NCBI GenBank assembly: GCA_022360315.1
Contig: JAKSDA010000454.1
Location: 1-64,000, forward strand
Length of the DNA stretch: 64,000 nucleotides
Direction of reading: 5' to 3'
DNA from: Pseudomonadota bacterium
GTDB taxonomy: Bacteria > Myxococcota_A > Polyangia > Haliangiales > Haliangiaceae
Position numbers and translations under genes: made by a program. The notes under the pieces are model-generated. The model saw only the letters and a list, made by a program, of their open reading frames with translations, did no database searches and was not told the origin of the DNA. Positions 1-8,785 of this stretch are shown in pieces; positions within the stretch are counted from its first letter, which is position 1, and every line of letters starts with the position of its first letter.

Positions 1-20
1 CCAGAGCGCCGATCCATCAC

Positions 21-142
21 CGCCAGCGGGCTTGCTCGTCGGTCAAATACACCCAGTATTCTCCACTCCTCGCGCACCCACTGGCGGCGCGCCTCGTCGC
101 TCTGGCTCGGTCCGAGGTTTTTGGACCGGCTCTAAACAGAAA
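21..142. repeat. Dispersed repeat A, copy 1
   Basis: Positions 75-142 are identical over 68 bp to 6934-7001, and the preceding 50 bp or so are similar with small gaps (second copy from 6871). The element holds a hairpin of arms CGGTCC and GGACCG around a 9-nt loop. It lies 41 bp past the stop of the minus-strand MFS gene; the other copy has almost the same distance to another minus-strand stop. No transposase is associated. Nothing else is seen in 1-182. Confidence 0.8.
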
Positions 143-182
143 CACGGCTGTGAAGGGCGGTGCAGTCAAAAATGATTTTTGG

Positions 183-1457
183 TCAGCTCGGAGCTGATGG
201 TGCAGGAGGAGTCGAGTTGCTTCGGTCGCCAGCGATGCGGGTGATGGGTATGAGCAGGGCGAGATAAGCGGCGGATAGTAAAGTGGCCAATCCATAGGCA
301 AACGGATAACTGGTCGCATCGGCGATCAGGCCGGAAAGGGCCCCTGCGGCCATTTTGCCCAGCACCTCGATGGTGGCAAAAACCGTGAAGTGGGTTGCCC
401 CGATACGCCGGTCGACCTGCGACATCATGAAGGCAAACATGGCGGTTGTGAGTGCGCCGCCGAAAAAATGCTCGGCCATGGTCACGCTGATCACTGCTTC
501 GGCACTCGGCGCGGACCAGGTTAGCCACCACTCGCCGAATATCGGCACCACGCGCAGCACTGCGGTGATGCCGACAGCAGTCAAAATCCCGACCTGGCTG
601 GCGATGATGCCACCCGTGAACGAGCCGATGATCGACGCGACCATGCCGTAGGTACCCACCCACAGTCCGATCTGCTCCTTGCTAAATCCCACGTCGACCA
701 GGAACGGACGGAACAACACGTCGGCGACGGTCTCGCCCAGCTTGTAGGTCGCGATGAAGAGAAGCAGCCAGCGAGCCGATGGCGCGCGCAGCGCGATAGC
801 CAGAATGGCCATGATTTTGCCGAAAGTAGCTGGGGCAGCGGACGTCCGACCGCCGGCCTCGGTCTCGGTCTCGGTAAAGAACAACATCGCGATGGCACCG
901 AGCGAGACCAGCGCGGTCATGATGGCGAACATACCGGTCCAGGTGATGGCGTCCGATACGGCGAGCAAGATGCCGCCAGCGGTGATCATGCCCAGCTTAT
1001 AGCCGACCACCTGAGCGATATTGCCGTAGCCGAGGTGGGGAGGTTCGAGCGTATCCACCGCCAGGCCGTCGACTGCGACGTCCATGGTCGCGGCAAATAA
1101 ATTCATGAACAGCGCGAGGGTGAGCAGCGGGATCAGAGAGCCGTCGGGCTCGGCGAAGCCAGCCAGGGCACAGGTTGCGGCCAGGGCCAGCTGTAGGGGC
1201 AGAATCCACGACCGCCGGCGGCCGACTGCTGGCCAGTAAAAGCGGTCGACAACGGGGGCCCACAGCACTTTGGCCGTCCATGGCAGCGCGACTGCACCGG
1301 CGAGCGAAATGGCGGTGAGCGAAACCCCGGCCTCGCGCAGGTATACCGGCAAGGTCGCGCCCTGGAAGCCAAACGGCAACCCCTGGACGAAATAGAGCAG
1401 AAAGAGCAGGCCGAGGCGCCGTAGCGGTAGAGGCAGAGGTGTACGACTATCGGGCAT
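183..1457 (-). CDS. AmpG-like MFS transporter
   Basis: A 424-aa integral membrane protein of the major facilitator superfamily, about twelve hydrophobic segments along the whole length. The N-terminal motif FVQGLPFGF followed by an early charged loop after TM2 resembles the AmpG muropeptide permease / acetyl-CoA transporter (PAT) branch. The start is taken at MPDSRTP (1457), because residues upstream in the open frame are basic and non-membrane; this gives an 11-bp overlap with the stop of the upstream amidase gene, so the two are probably cotranscribed. With a cell-wall amidase as partner, uptake of anhydromuropeptides released from the wall is a reasonable inference, but substrate specificity of this branch cannot be read from sequence. 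The family call is secure, the substrate is not. Confidence 0.8.
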   Translation of the reverse strand: MPDSRTPLPLPLRRLGLLFLLYFVQGLPFGFQGATLPVYLREAGVSLTAISLAGAVALPWTAKVLWAPVVDRFYWPAVGRRRSWILPLQLALAATCALAGFAEPDGSLIPLLTLALFMNLFAATMDVAVDGLAVDTLEPPHLGYGNIAQVVGYKLGMITAGGILLAVSDAITWTGMFAIMTALVSLGAIAMLFFTETETEAGGRTSAAPATFGKIMAILAIALRAPSARWLLLFIATYKLGETVADVLFRPFLVDVGFSKEQIGLWVGTYGMVASIIGSFTGGIIASQVGILTAVGITAVLRVVPIFGEWWLTWSAPSAEAVISVTMAEHFFGGALTTAMFAFMMSQVDRRIGATHFTVFATIEVLGKMAAGALSGLIADATSYPFAYGLATLLSAAYLALLIPITRIAGDRSNSTPPAPSAPS

Positions 1458-2952
1458 TTGCTCGATCAGGTGGCATCTCGGAGTCCGGCTCGGCCGCGTA
1501 TTGCATCGCTTTTTGGGCTCCATTGCCGAGCCCCGGTGCCGAGCCATGGGCGACTAGCCCACGAGTCACTGCATCGGCATATTCGCGAAAAATACTCGGT
1601 CGCCGCGCTCCAGCCACGCGCCGCAGGCCGGGATAGTCGCCGGCCTGGATGCGGGCAAAAACCTCGCGGTTGTTCTGCACGTAGGGCTCGAGATAGACAA
1701 CTGGGCCGCGGTAGATCCGATTGGCCAGGAGATTGCGGGCCCAGATATACCCGTCGTCACTCAGGCGCCTGGCCGTGCGGGTATCGGCGGAACTCTTGCC
1801 GGGCAGGCCTGTGGCCACGGCCAGGGCCTCGGCCACGGATCTGGCCAGCTTCATCTCGACGCGGTGAGTGCGGCTGAGCAGTCTGTGCAAGAGTTCGAAG
1901 CGAACATCCTCGTATTCGAGCTCTTCCGCGGTATAGGAGCCGTTGACGATGATATGTGCGTGGTTTTCATCGGTGAGCGACGGTCGCGTAGCGCGGAGCC
2001 AGGGCGCCGCGTCGAAGTGAATGCACACGGTCAAATCGGGCCGTATGTCGCGATTGATGCGCCGGGCGCGGGCCCGGATCTCGGCGCTGCGATAGGCCAG
2101 CCGGGCGCTTTCCTGCCGGATCAAATTGCGCCTTTGCGCCGGCGAGAGGCCCTGGTAGAGCTCGCCGCGCGCGACCAGAGCGGCGCGGGCGATCGGCTCG
2201 AGCTCCACTGGATCGATCTCGGCCACCGGCTCGGCACCGGTGCGGACAAGCACCACGCGGGCGCCGTGCCGGGACAATCGATCGGCCAGCAGTTTGGCGA
2301 CTCGCAATGTCAAATCGCCCTCGGCCACGGGCCTGGATCGGCCGATGCGAAACCACCGCCACTCGGTTTTGGCCCACGGTCCGCCGATATGACCGGGGTC
2401 GATAGCGATGGTAAGGCCGTCGAGAACGAGCGAGCCGGAACCCGGGCGACCGGCCCCGAGCGGTAAATCACCCATCGCGTTCGAGCGGCGCGTCCCCCGG
2501 GTCGAGGCAAACCGGATCCGATAGGTTTTTTTGGCGTCGAGCGGGGACACACGCACCATCACATCAGTCGCCCGGATGGAGACAAACGACTGGTAGACTT
2601 GTTTGGGCGCGTAGACCTGGTCCAGTAAATGGATGAAATCGGCCCGGGTCATCGAATTCTGGAACTGGTCGAGCTCGGACCAGTCGGGCGGCGCTTCGGC
2701 CAGTGGACTGAGCTTGTGACCCCGATGCGAGGGCAGCCAAACGGGACGTGGACTGCGTTTGGCCACGCTGTTCGAGGGTCGTCCGGGATCGCCTGTCAAC
2801 CCGTCCGCCGAGCCGCCCTCACCGTCGCAAGCTGCAGCCGGCACAAGAATAAAGACGACGACGGAGACCAAGACAGAGAATATGGCAAGGACGCTCGCCA
2901 TTGGCTCTCCGATCCATGCCATGTCTCTCGAACCATGTGAGACTGTATCCAT
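1447..2952 (-). CDS. N-acetylmuramoyl-L-alanine amidase (Amidase_3)
   Basis: A protein of about 501 aa with an N-terminal hydrophobic segment ending in VPAAAC, a possible but imperfect lipobox, then a polar linker. The Amidase_3 catalytic domain starts near residue 180 with the zinc-binding stretch IAIDPGH, continues with a Glu-containing helix (VAEGDLTLRVAKLL) and ends its metal site at VCIHFDA. This family cuts the amide bond between N-acetylmuramic acid and the stem peptide, outside the cytoplasmic membrane. The N-terminal 120 residues are unassigned and may bind cell wall or a partner. Several Met codons (2952, 2922, 2901) can start it; 2952 keeps the full hydrophobic leader. It overlaps the AmpG-like gene, which points to a peptidoglycan turnover pair. 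Confidence 0.8.
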   Translation of the reverse strand: MDTVSHGSRDMAWIGEPMASVLAIFSVLVSVVVFILVPAAACDGEGGSADGLTGDPGRPSNSVAKRSPRPVWLPSHRGHKLSPLAEAPPDWSELDQFQNSMTRADFIHLLDQVYAPKQVYQSFVSIRATDVMVRVSPLDAKKTYRIRFASTRGTRRSNAMGDLPLGAGRPGSGSLVLDGLTIAIDPGHIGGPWAKTEWRWFRIGRSRPVAEGDLTLRVAKLLADRLSRHGARVVLVRTGAEPVAEIDPVELEPIARAALVARGELYQGLSPAQRRNLIRQESARLAYRSAEIRARARRINRDIRPDLTVCIHFDAAPWLRATRPSLTDENHAHIIVNGSYTAEELEYEDVRFELLHRLLSRTHRVEMKLARSVAEALAVATGLPGKSSADTRTARRLSDDGYIWARNLLANRIYRGPVVYLEPYVQNNREVFARIQAGDYPGLRRVAGARRPSIFREYADAVTRGLVAHGSAPGLGNGAQKAMQYAAEPDSEMPPDRANAR

Positions 2953-3023
2953 CAGGTGTTCCCGTGCAGAAAACCGAGTACTGCGGTGTGGCGCGAAATA
3001 CAGCATACCGCGTCTATTCGTGA

Positions 3024-3797
3024 GTGCTACCGCGACGGGACCGTGATAGCGTATTGGCTATTGTGTTGGCCGATGAACTGAGAGCTCTCCTCCGCGAGCT
3101 CGCCGAGACTACGAATGCAGTATCCGCCGCAGTAGTCCACGAACGGCCCTTGATGCGCGTCGACTCCGACCGAACGTGGCACGTCGTTCCGCTCGGCAGC
3201 GGTGCATTCCTATCGGTAGAATTCGCCATCCCCTCTATAACCGATATCCACCGGCCAGATTCCGGCGTCAGCGCTCGGCTCGACGACGATGCCCGGGCCC
3301 AGGCGATCGAGGTATGCGTTCGCTCTCTGCGCGCCAGCGCCCGACGCTGGGGGGAGAGTCGGGTGCCCAACATCGCTCTCAACAGTTCGCAGGCGCCCAA
3401 CCGCAACCGGGTGGAAAAGCGTATCCGGGTTTTTCTCCAGGCGCTGGTCAACATGCAATACGCGGTCAATGCCGTCGTCGCAGTGCGCGGCAAGGTCGTG
3501 ACCTCGGCGATGCAACTCGCCGACGAGCAACGGGCGAGCCTTTTGTTCACCCAGCGGCGGCTGCAGGCAGAGGCCAGCCGAGGCCAAAAAAGCTCGCATG
3601 CAGAGCTCACTGGCGACGATTTCTACGCAGTTTCGTTCTGGTACGACGCCTGCTTGATCGCGTTTTTCTCCGCCCCATACGCAGTCGATTTTGTCAGACA
3701 CCGCGCCCGGCTGGTCACTCGCGAGATATCTCTGCTGCTGCCACTTCTGGATGAGCCACCGCCCGCTGGAGCGAGCGCCGCACCGATTCCCGAATGA
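3024..3797 (+). CDS. Conserved hypothetical protein
   Basis: A 257-aa soluble protein with no signal peptide or membrane segment. I recognise no domain. The central part (NMQYAVNAVVAVRGKVV, then RASLLFTQRRL) looks like alternating beta strands and helices of the GAF or roadblock type, and a conserved-looking AVSFWYDACLIAFF follows. The start is a GTG at 3024; other starts downstream (for example a GTG near 3063) are possible because no clear ribosome binding site is visible. It is divergent from the amidase gene with a gap of about 70 bp and lies upstream of pheA in the same direction. Confidence 0.6.
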   Translation: MLPRRDRDSVLAIVLADELRALLRELAETTNAVSAAVVHERPLMRVDSDRTWHVVPLGSGAFLSVEFAIPSITDIHRPDSGVSARLDDDARAQAIEVCVRSLRASARRWGESRVPNIALNSSQAPNRNRVEKRIRVFLQALVNMQYAVNAVVAVRGKVVTSAMQLADEQRASLLFTQRRLQAEASRGQKSSHAELTGDDFYAVSFWYDACLIAFFSAPYAVDFVRHRARLVTREISLLLPLLDEPPPAGASAAPIPE

Positions 3798-3904
3798 GCC
3801 GGCGTCACCAACGTTCGGTTTCGGATGATCGCCACGCGGTTCTCTCGCTGCAATCTGGATGGACTCGATATACTCGGAGCTGGATCGAGCCTATCGAGGT
3901 TCTA

Positions 3905-5134
3905 GTGACCGATCGTTTGAGCAAGCAACCGCAAGACATGCAACCAAAAGACCTACAAGGGCTTCGCGAGGCCATCGAAAGCGTGGATCGCCAGCTGATG
4001 GCTCTGTTCAAGCAGCGGATGGAGCTCGCCGAGTCGATCGCATCGGTCAAGATCGAGGCGGCTTATCCATTCCGCGATCAGCTGCGCGAGGATCAAGTGA
4101 TCCGCCGGGTTCGTCAGACCGCCGCCAACATGGGTCTGGACACCCACCAGATTGAGCAGATTTACCGCCAGATCATGGAGATGTCACTGGCTCATCAGCT
4201 TTCCCATCTCAAACACGCTGCGCCCACGCCGCTGCGCATCGCCTATCAGGGCGTGGAGGGTTCGTACAGTCACCTCACCGCCCAGCGCCATTACCGCGGC
4301 CGCAAGGGCGGCGTCTTGCTGACCGGATACGAGACATTTCACGCTGCGGCCGACAGCGTCAAAAACGGCACCGACGACGTCGCTCTTCTGCCCATCGAGA
4401 ACAGCACGGCTGGCAGCATCAACGAGACCTACGACTTGTTGGCCGACGGCGGCATATCCATCCTCGCCGAAGTCATCAGTCAGATTTCGCACTGTCTGCT
4501 CGCCCTGCCCGGGGTACAGAAACGAGAACTCAAGGTGGTGATCTCACATCCCCAGGCGCTCATGCAGTGCGAGGCGTTTTTGCGCACCATGCCGTGGGTC
4601 AAGCCGCAGGCCGAGTTCGATACTGCCGGATCGGCTCGCAAGGTGAAAGAGGGCCATGATCGGTCGATCGGGGCGATTGCCAGCGAGTCGGCAGCGCGGG
4701 TCTTCGGACTCGAAATTCTCGAGCGCACCATTCAAAACCAGGAAAACAACTACACTCGCTTTGTCGAGGTCGCCAAGGAAGCGGCTAGCTGTCCGTCGGA
4801 TCAGCCGTGCAAAACCTCGCTGGTCCTGGCTACCGGGCATCACCCCGGCGATCTCGGCGAGGTGTTGCGGCAATTTTCCAGCCGTTCGATCAACCTCACC
4901 AAACTCGAGTCGCGCCCGGTGCCCGATCGTCCGTTCCGGTACCGATTCTACCTCGACATCGAGGGACACGCTCTGTCTCTGCCGGTATCCGGCGCGCTCG
5001 CAGTGATCGAGCCGCTGGTCGCCGAATTGCGCATCCTGGGCACATATCCGCAAGCGGCGCCGGTCGAGAATCTGTCCACCGATGTTGCCGAGCCGGGGGC
5101 CGCGCCGAGTGATACAAGTTCACCTGAGCCGTGA
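3905..5134 (+). CDS. pheA: Bifunctional chorismate mutase / prephenate dehydratase (P-protein)
   Basis: A 409-aa enzyme that turns chorismate into prephenate and then phenylpyruvate, the committed branch to phenylalanine. Residues 15-100 are an AroQ-type chorismate mutase (LREAIESVDRQLMALFKQR). The prephenate dehydratase domain begins near residue 110 (RIAYQGVEGSYSH) and carries the catalytic TRF motif in NYTRFVEV. The ACT regulatory domain follows with KLESRP, the ESRP motif that binds phenylalanine for feedback inhibition. The open frame extends to 3794, but the extra 37 residues are unlike the family. The GTG at 3905 is chosen because GAGG lies 5 nt upstream. The C-terminal 30 residues are disordered. 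It stands alone, without other aro or tyr genes nearby. Confidence 0.95.
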   Translation: MTDRLSKQPQDMQPKDLQGLREAIESVDRQLMALFKQRMELAESIASVKIEAAYPFRDQLREDQVIRRVRQTAANMGLDTHQIEQIYRQIMEMSLAHQLSHLKHAAPTPLRIAYQGVEGSYSHLTAQRHYRGRKGGVLLTGYETFHAAADSVKNGTDDVALLPIENSTAGSINETYDLLADGGISILAEVISQISHCLLALPGVQKRELKVVISHPQALMQCEAFLRTMPWVKPQAEFDTAGSARKVKEGHDRSIGAIASESAARVFGLEILERTIQNQENNYTRFVEVAKEAASCPSDQPCKTSLVLATGHHPGDLGEVLRQFSSRSINLTKLESRPVPDRPFRYRFYLDIEGHALSLPVSGALAVIEPLVAELRILGTYPQAAPVENLSTDVAEPGAAPSDTSSPEP

Positions 5135-5248
5135 GACCAGACGAGGCGAATGCGGGGAATCGCCGCGGACCGGCTCAAAGATGGCAAGCGATTTTTTGCC
5201 CGGGTCCAACGGTTGTGACCGTGCCCCGGCGATGCCAAACTACGCGCA

Positions 5249-5635
5249 ATGTCGAGCGACGCACTGCGCTCTCTTCAAGGCGAGCGGTACATCTCCTTGG
5301 AAACCTACAAGCGCGACGGCAACGGAGTGAGAACTCCGGTTTGGTTTGCACCTATGGGCGACTCATTGGTCGTTGTGACCAACGGCAATTCCTACAAGGT
5401 CAAACGCCTGAAGCGCAATTCCACGATCAAGGTCGCCGCGTGCAACATGACCGGCAAGAAGCTGCGCAGTTCCTTTTATGAGGGCACAGGCGAAATTATC
5501 AGCGACCCGCAAACGCAAAAAGAGGCACTGGGCCTGCTGGACAAAAAATACGGCTGGCAGATGAAGCTGACTGCGCTCCTCGGGCGTCTGAGCCGGCGAC
5601 GCAGAGATTGGACAGTACTGCGTTTAAACGTGTGA
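5249..5635 (+). CDS. PPOX-class (F420/FMN) split-barrel flavoprotein
   Basis: A 128-aa protein of the pyridoxamine 5'-phosphate oxidase-like split-barrel superfamily, closest in pattern to the subfamily named 'PPOX class F420-dependent'. Recognisable pieces are an N-terminal strand LQGERYISLETYKRDG, the pair RTPVWFAP / DSLVVVT, then KVKRLKRNSTIKVAAC, a layout in which the KVKRL and R-N strands line the cofactor pocket. Such proteins bind FMN or F420 and reduce unknown substrates. No F420 synthesis gene is in the window, so the cofactor is open. No convincing ribosome binding site is visible. It lies alone between pheA and the CobW-type gene. Confidence 0.75.
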   Translation: MSSDALRSLQGERYISLETYKRDGNGVRTPVWFAPMGDSLVVVTNGNSYKVKRLKRNSTIKVAACNMTGKKLRSSFYEGTGEIISDPQTQKEALGLLDKKYGWQMKLTALLGRLSRRRRDWTVLRLNV

Positions 5636-5660
5636 GCGCCGGTTCCAGGCCGGCACTTAT
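5636..5660 (+). terminator. Weak GC hairpin after the PPOX gene
   Basis: Directly after the stop codon lies GCCGG-TTCCAGG-CCGGC, a 5-bp hairpin followed by a short mixed T/A stretch. It could end transcription, but there is no clean U-tract. Confidence 0.3.
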
Positions 5661-5765
5661 TGTAGTGTATTTTCAGGCAATTACCCCCGTTAGGCCGGTA
5701 AATCTACAACCTGCTTTACAGGATTTGCCGGAGGTGTCAGTCCCGCGCGGTACAGTGCAGGGCCG

Positions 5766-6827
5766 ATGAATGAATCCGATCGAAAAAATGGCCGCTCGGC
5801 TACTCCGCTCCGCATCAATTCCGCTTCGCATTCCTTGCCGAAACGTCCGTCTGACCACATCCCATTTACGATCTTGACCGGTTTCCTGGGGGCTGGAAAG
5901 ACCACTGTATTAAACCGCCTGCTCGCTGCTCGTCAGGGCCGCCGCATCGCAGTATTGGTTAACGAACTCGGGCGCATAGCCATCGACAGTCGCCTCATCT
6001 TGTCGCGCGGCGGAGATGTGCTCGAACTGGCCGGTGGCTGCGTGTGCTGCAAAATCGATGTCAAAAACGATCTATGGGACGGAATTGCCGATGTGATACG
6101 CCGGTCGCAACCAGACCACGTGGTCCTCGAGACAACGGGCATCGCCGAGCCGCAAGCCATCATCGACGGCTTCGAGCGCCTGCCCGAAGCCGAGCGGAAA
6201 CGCATCGATATCGCCGGTGTGATCTGCGTCGTCGATGCCGAGGCCGGAGTAGCTCAGACCAGACGGCGCGACGAGGCACGGAGTCAGATCGAGACGGCCG
6301 ACAGGCTTCTCATATCCAAGCTCGACGTCGCGATGCCCGATGCGGTGGTCGAGTTGCACCGGCGATTGCGCGAGCTCAATCCCGCTGCCGAATCGGCCAG
6401 TTTTCCGGCTAGTGACGAGGGGGATAATGCGCTGAGTCATTGGCTGCTGGAGCGGCGCGCCCGGGTTGGCCATGCGGGTGGACCCGGCCATGTCCACCGG
6501 CAGGGCCAGCTAGTCGCAGCCAGTTTTGGTGATTCGGCGCCGCTTTTGGCCGAGCCGTTGCTCGAGGTGGTGAATCGGCTCGGCGATCGCTTGCTCCGCG
6601 TCAAGGGATTTGTGCATATTGCCGGCGAGGAGCGACGGGGATTTCTCGAGCGTGCCGGGATTCGAACGTCGCTGTCGTACGGCGACACATGGGACGGAGA
6701 AGCTCCGCGCACCGAACTGGTGTTCATCGGCGAGGAGCTCGACGAGGCCGCCTTGCGCCGGCAACTATGGGCGTGCCGGACCGCGAGCGACACCGATGCA
6801 GGCGCGGTCGTGGCAGCTGCAACCTAA
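5766..6827 (+). CDS. CobW/COG0523-family GTPase
   Basis: A 353-aa G3E-family GTPase. It has the P-loop GFLGAGKTT near residues 44-52, the metal-binding CxCC motif in GGCVCCK, Walker B-like VVLETTGIAEP, and the guanine-specificity motif SKLD. A CobW C-terminal domain starts near residue 255 (RLLRVKGFVHI). Members deliver or insert metals (zinc, cobalt, iron) into client proteins; the client here is unknown. No Zur site is evident and no zinc-dependent paralog is adjacent. The first 35 residues are an extra tail not needed for the family and contain SASHSLPKRPSD (5820-5855), one copy of the in-frame dispersed element reported under findings. Confidence 0.9.
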   Translation: MNESDRKNGRSATPLRINSASHSLPKRPSDHIPFTILTGFLGAGKTTVLNRLLAARQGRRIAVLVNELGRIAIDSRLILSRGGDVLELAGGCVCCKIDVKNDLWDGIADVIRRSQPDHVVLETTGIAEPQAIIDGFERLPEAERKRIDIAGVICVVDAEAGVAQTRRRDEARSQIETADRLLISKLDVAMPDAVVELHRRLRELNPAAESASFPASDEGDNALSHWLLERRARVGHAGGPGHVHRQGQLVAASFGDSAPLLAEPLLEVVNRLGDRLLRVKGFVHIAGEERRGFLERAGIRTSLSYGDTWDGEAPRTELVFIGEELDEAALRRQLWACRTASDTDAGAVVAAAT

Positions 6828-6870
6828 GTACCGCGACCCGCAAGTAAGTACCCATTATGGCCGACCAGCC

Positions 6871-7001
6871 CGCCGATGGCTGTGTTGCTCATCGGTCACG
6901 TAGGCCCACTATGCTCCGTCTTCGCGCCTTGCCCACCCACTGGCGGCGCGCCTCGTCGCTCTGGCTCGGTCCGAGGTTTTTGGACCGGCTCTAAACAGAA
7001 A
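6871..7001. repeat. Dispersed repeat A, copy 2
   Basis: Positions 6934-7001 are identical to 75-142, and the sequence back to 6871 aligns with 21-74 with a few gaps. It ends 42 bp from the stop of the minus-strand DUF885 gene and fills most of the 215-bp gap between the convergent CobW-type and DUF885 genes. The internal CGGTCC / GGACCG hairpin could act as a terminator, although no T-run follows it. Confidence 0.8.
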
Positions 7002-7042
7002 GACATATCCTTTCCAACGTGCTCGCGTATGGCCGTCTCTCT

Positions 7043-8776
7043 TTACAGCGGCGGAGAATCGTCGCCGAGCATCTCGCGCCGAATGATCGGTATAGGGGCG
7101 CAGCCATAGGACAGGAAGGTATCGTGAAAGGCGCGCAAACTGTAGTCTGCACCGACTTTGGCCTGCCAGTCTCGGCGCAACTTCATGATCATTAGCTTGC
7201 CCAATGTGTAATTGAGATAGCCGGGATCGAATGTGCCGCGCACTGCCTGCTGCACGGCATTGCCTTTGTCCTTAAAGGCCAGTTTTTCGAACCAGGCAGC
7301 AACCTGGTCGACCGTGGCGTCCCCGGTGTGAAATGCGATGGCCGCCTTGAAGCGAACGTTGCGCAAAAGAGCGTCGCCGAGCTGACCCAAGTGCATCTTG
7401 GCATCGTTTTTGGACGAGCCGGCCTCCCACATCATCTCCTCGGTGTAGTGTGCCCAGCCCTCGGTATTGGTGTAGGTACAAAAAGTCTTGAGGATCTTGG
7501 ATGGATTCTTCTTCTTGTGCAGGTGTTGCAAAAAATGCCCCGGCCACAGCTCGTGCACCGATGTGGAGAGTAAATTGCCATACGACGGTATGTACCCCCG
7601 CTGCTGCTCCTCGGGCCAACTCGGATCGGGCGGGCTGATGAAGTAAAAGCTGGGTAGAGATTGTTTCTCGAACAGGCCGGCAGCGCGCAAGAACGCCGAA
7701 TTGAACCGCATGAAAGGCGGGCTTGGCCGCACTTCGGCCAAATCGTCGGACGGAATGGTCACAATGTCGCGGTCGATGAGAAACTGCCGCAGCCTGGCCG
7801 ACTGCTCGGTCGCAGTTGCGATCACCTTGTCGCCTGGTGGCTTTTCTCCGGCCACAGCCCATACCACGCTGTTCGGGTTGCGACTGGGATCGACACGCCT
7901 GGCCGCGATCTTGACCGCGGCCAGATTTCGCTGCAAATCGGCCTCGCCGACCGCGGCCAGCCGCTCCAGAGTGATGTCGATGGCTTCTTTCTCGCGCAAC
8001 ATGCGTATGAAGCGCTCCTTGCCCAGGGCAAAATCGTCGTTTGCCATGGCCATGCGCGCCTTCAGAAAGTCTCGAAAGCCGCCTAGCGCGGCGACGCATT
8101 GTTGTAGGCCGCCTTTTAGTTTTGCTGCGAGCTGTCCGTCGAGCCCAGTCATCGCTGTAGCGACGTCATTTTTGACAAACTCGATCATACCGCCGGTCTG
8201 TAGCAGCGCGATCGCGATCCACGTCCGCGGCATTACCTCGGGTAGGTTTTTCTGCGCCTGGGCGAAATACTGCCCGGCCCCGCCGCAAAGCTCGATGATG
8301 GCGCGAGCGCGCCGGGCAGCCGGCGCGTACTCGAAAGATACATAGGGCATCAAGCTAAACCCAAATGTGTACGCAATCGGGTTGCGATTCAAGAATTTGA
8401 GCACTTCGAGATCAAAAAGCTGCCGGCGGATCTCGACCAGCAGTACTTCGCGCTCGACTCGACTCTGCGCCGACAACTGATCGGCAGCCACGGTCGCAAA
8501 TGTATCTCTGGCCTTCTTGTACATGTCGATACTGGCCGCAATGGCAGCTGGACTCACATCGGGCAGTTTGCCGTCGTACTGATGGTAGCCGAGCTGAACG
8601 CCGAGCGGCGGAAAGGCATTCAGATGGTCCCAGTAGAATGCCTCGGCGGCGCGCTGAAAGTTGTGCTCCGCCGCTTTGTCTGGCCGCGTCGTCGTGTCTG
8701 GCCCGGTCGTGGCTGGTGAGCCTGCGCCGGCGCAACCGGCGAGAAAACATGCACAGAGAACCGAGAAAATTCGCAT
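7043..8776 (-). CDS. DUF885 family lipoprotein
   Basis: A 577-aa exported lipoprotein: a signal peptide ends in the lipobox LAGC. The body is an all-helical DUF885 protein. The metallopeptidase-like motif HELWPGH near residue 415 and the following EGWAHYTEEM, both family hallmarks, are intact, so it may be a zinc-dependent hydrolase, probably facing the periplasm. The substrate is not known for the family. It starts 9 bp after the stop of the SDR gene and is the last gene of a four-gene minus-strand operon (DCC protein, peroxiredoxin-like selenoprotein, SDR, DUF885). Repeat A lies just beyond its stop. Confidence 0.85.
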   Translation of the reverse strand: MRIFSVLCACFLAGCAGAGSPATTGPDTTTRPDKAAEHNFQRAAEAFYWDHLNAFPPLGVQLGYHQYDGKLPDVSPAAIAASIDMYKKARDTFATVAADQLSAQSRVEREVLLVEIRRQLFDLEVLKFLNRNPIAYTFGFSLMPYVSFEYAPAARRARAIIELCGGAGQYFAQAQKNLPEVMPRTWIAIALLQTGGMIEFVKNDVATAMTGLDGQLAAKLKGGLQQCVAALGGFRDFLKARMAMANDDFALGKERFIRMLREKEAIDITLERLAAVGEADLQRNLAAVKIAARRVDPSRNPNSVVWAVAGEKPPGDKVIATATEQSARLRQFLIDRDIVTIPSDDLAEVRPSPPFMRFNSAFLRAAGLFEKQSLPSFYFISPPDPSWPEEQQRGYIPSYGNLLSTSVHELWPGHFLQHLHKKKNPSKILKTFCTYTNTEGWAHYTEEMMWEAGSSKNDAKMHLGQLGDALLRNVRFKAAIAFHTGDATVDQVAAWFEKLAFKDKGNAVQQAVRGTFDPGYLNYTLGKLMIMKLRRDWQAKVGADYSLRAFHDTFLSYGCAPIPIIRREMLGDDSPPL

Positions 8777-8785
8777 GGCCAGACT

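Noticed and set aside
17..319. Open frame at the left edge whose end reads YWVYLTDEQ, similar to an IS5-type transposase start
   Set aside because: It lies over the repeat A copy and has no further transposase residues; the second copy has stop codons in that frame.
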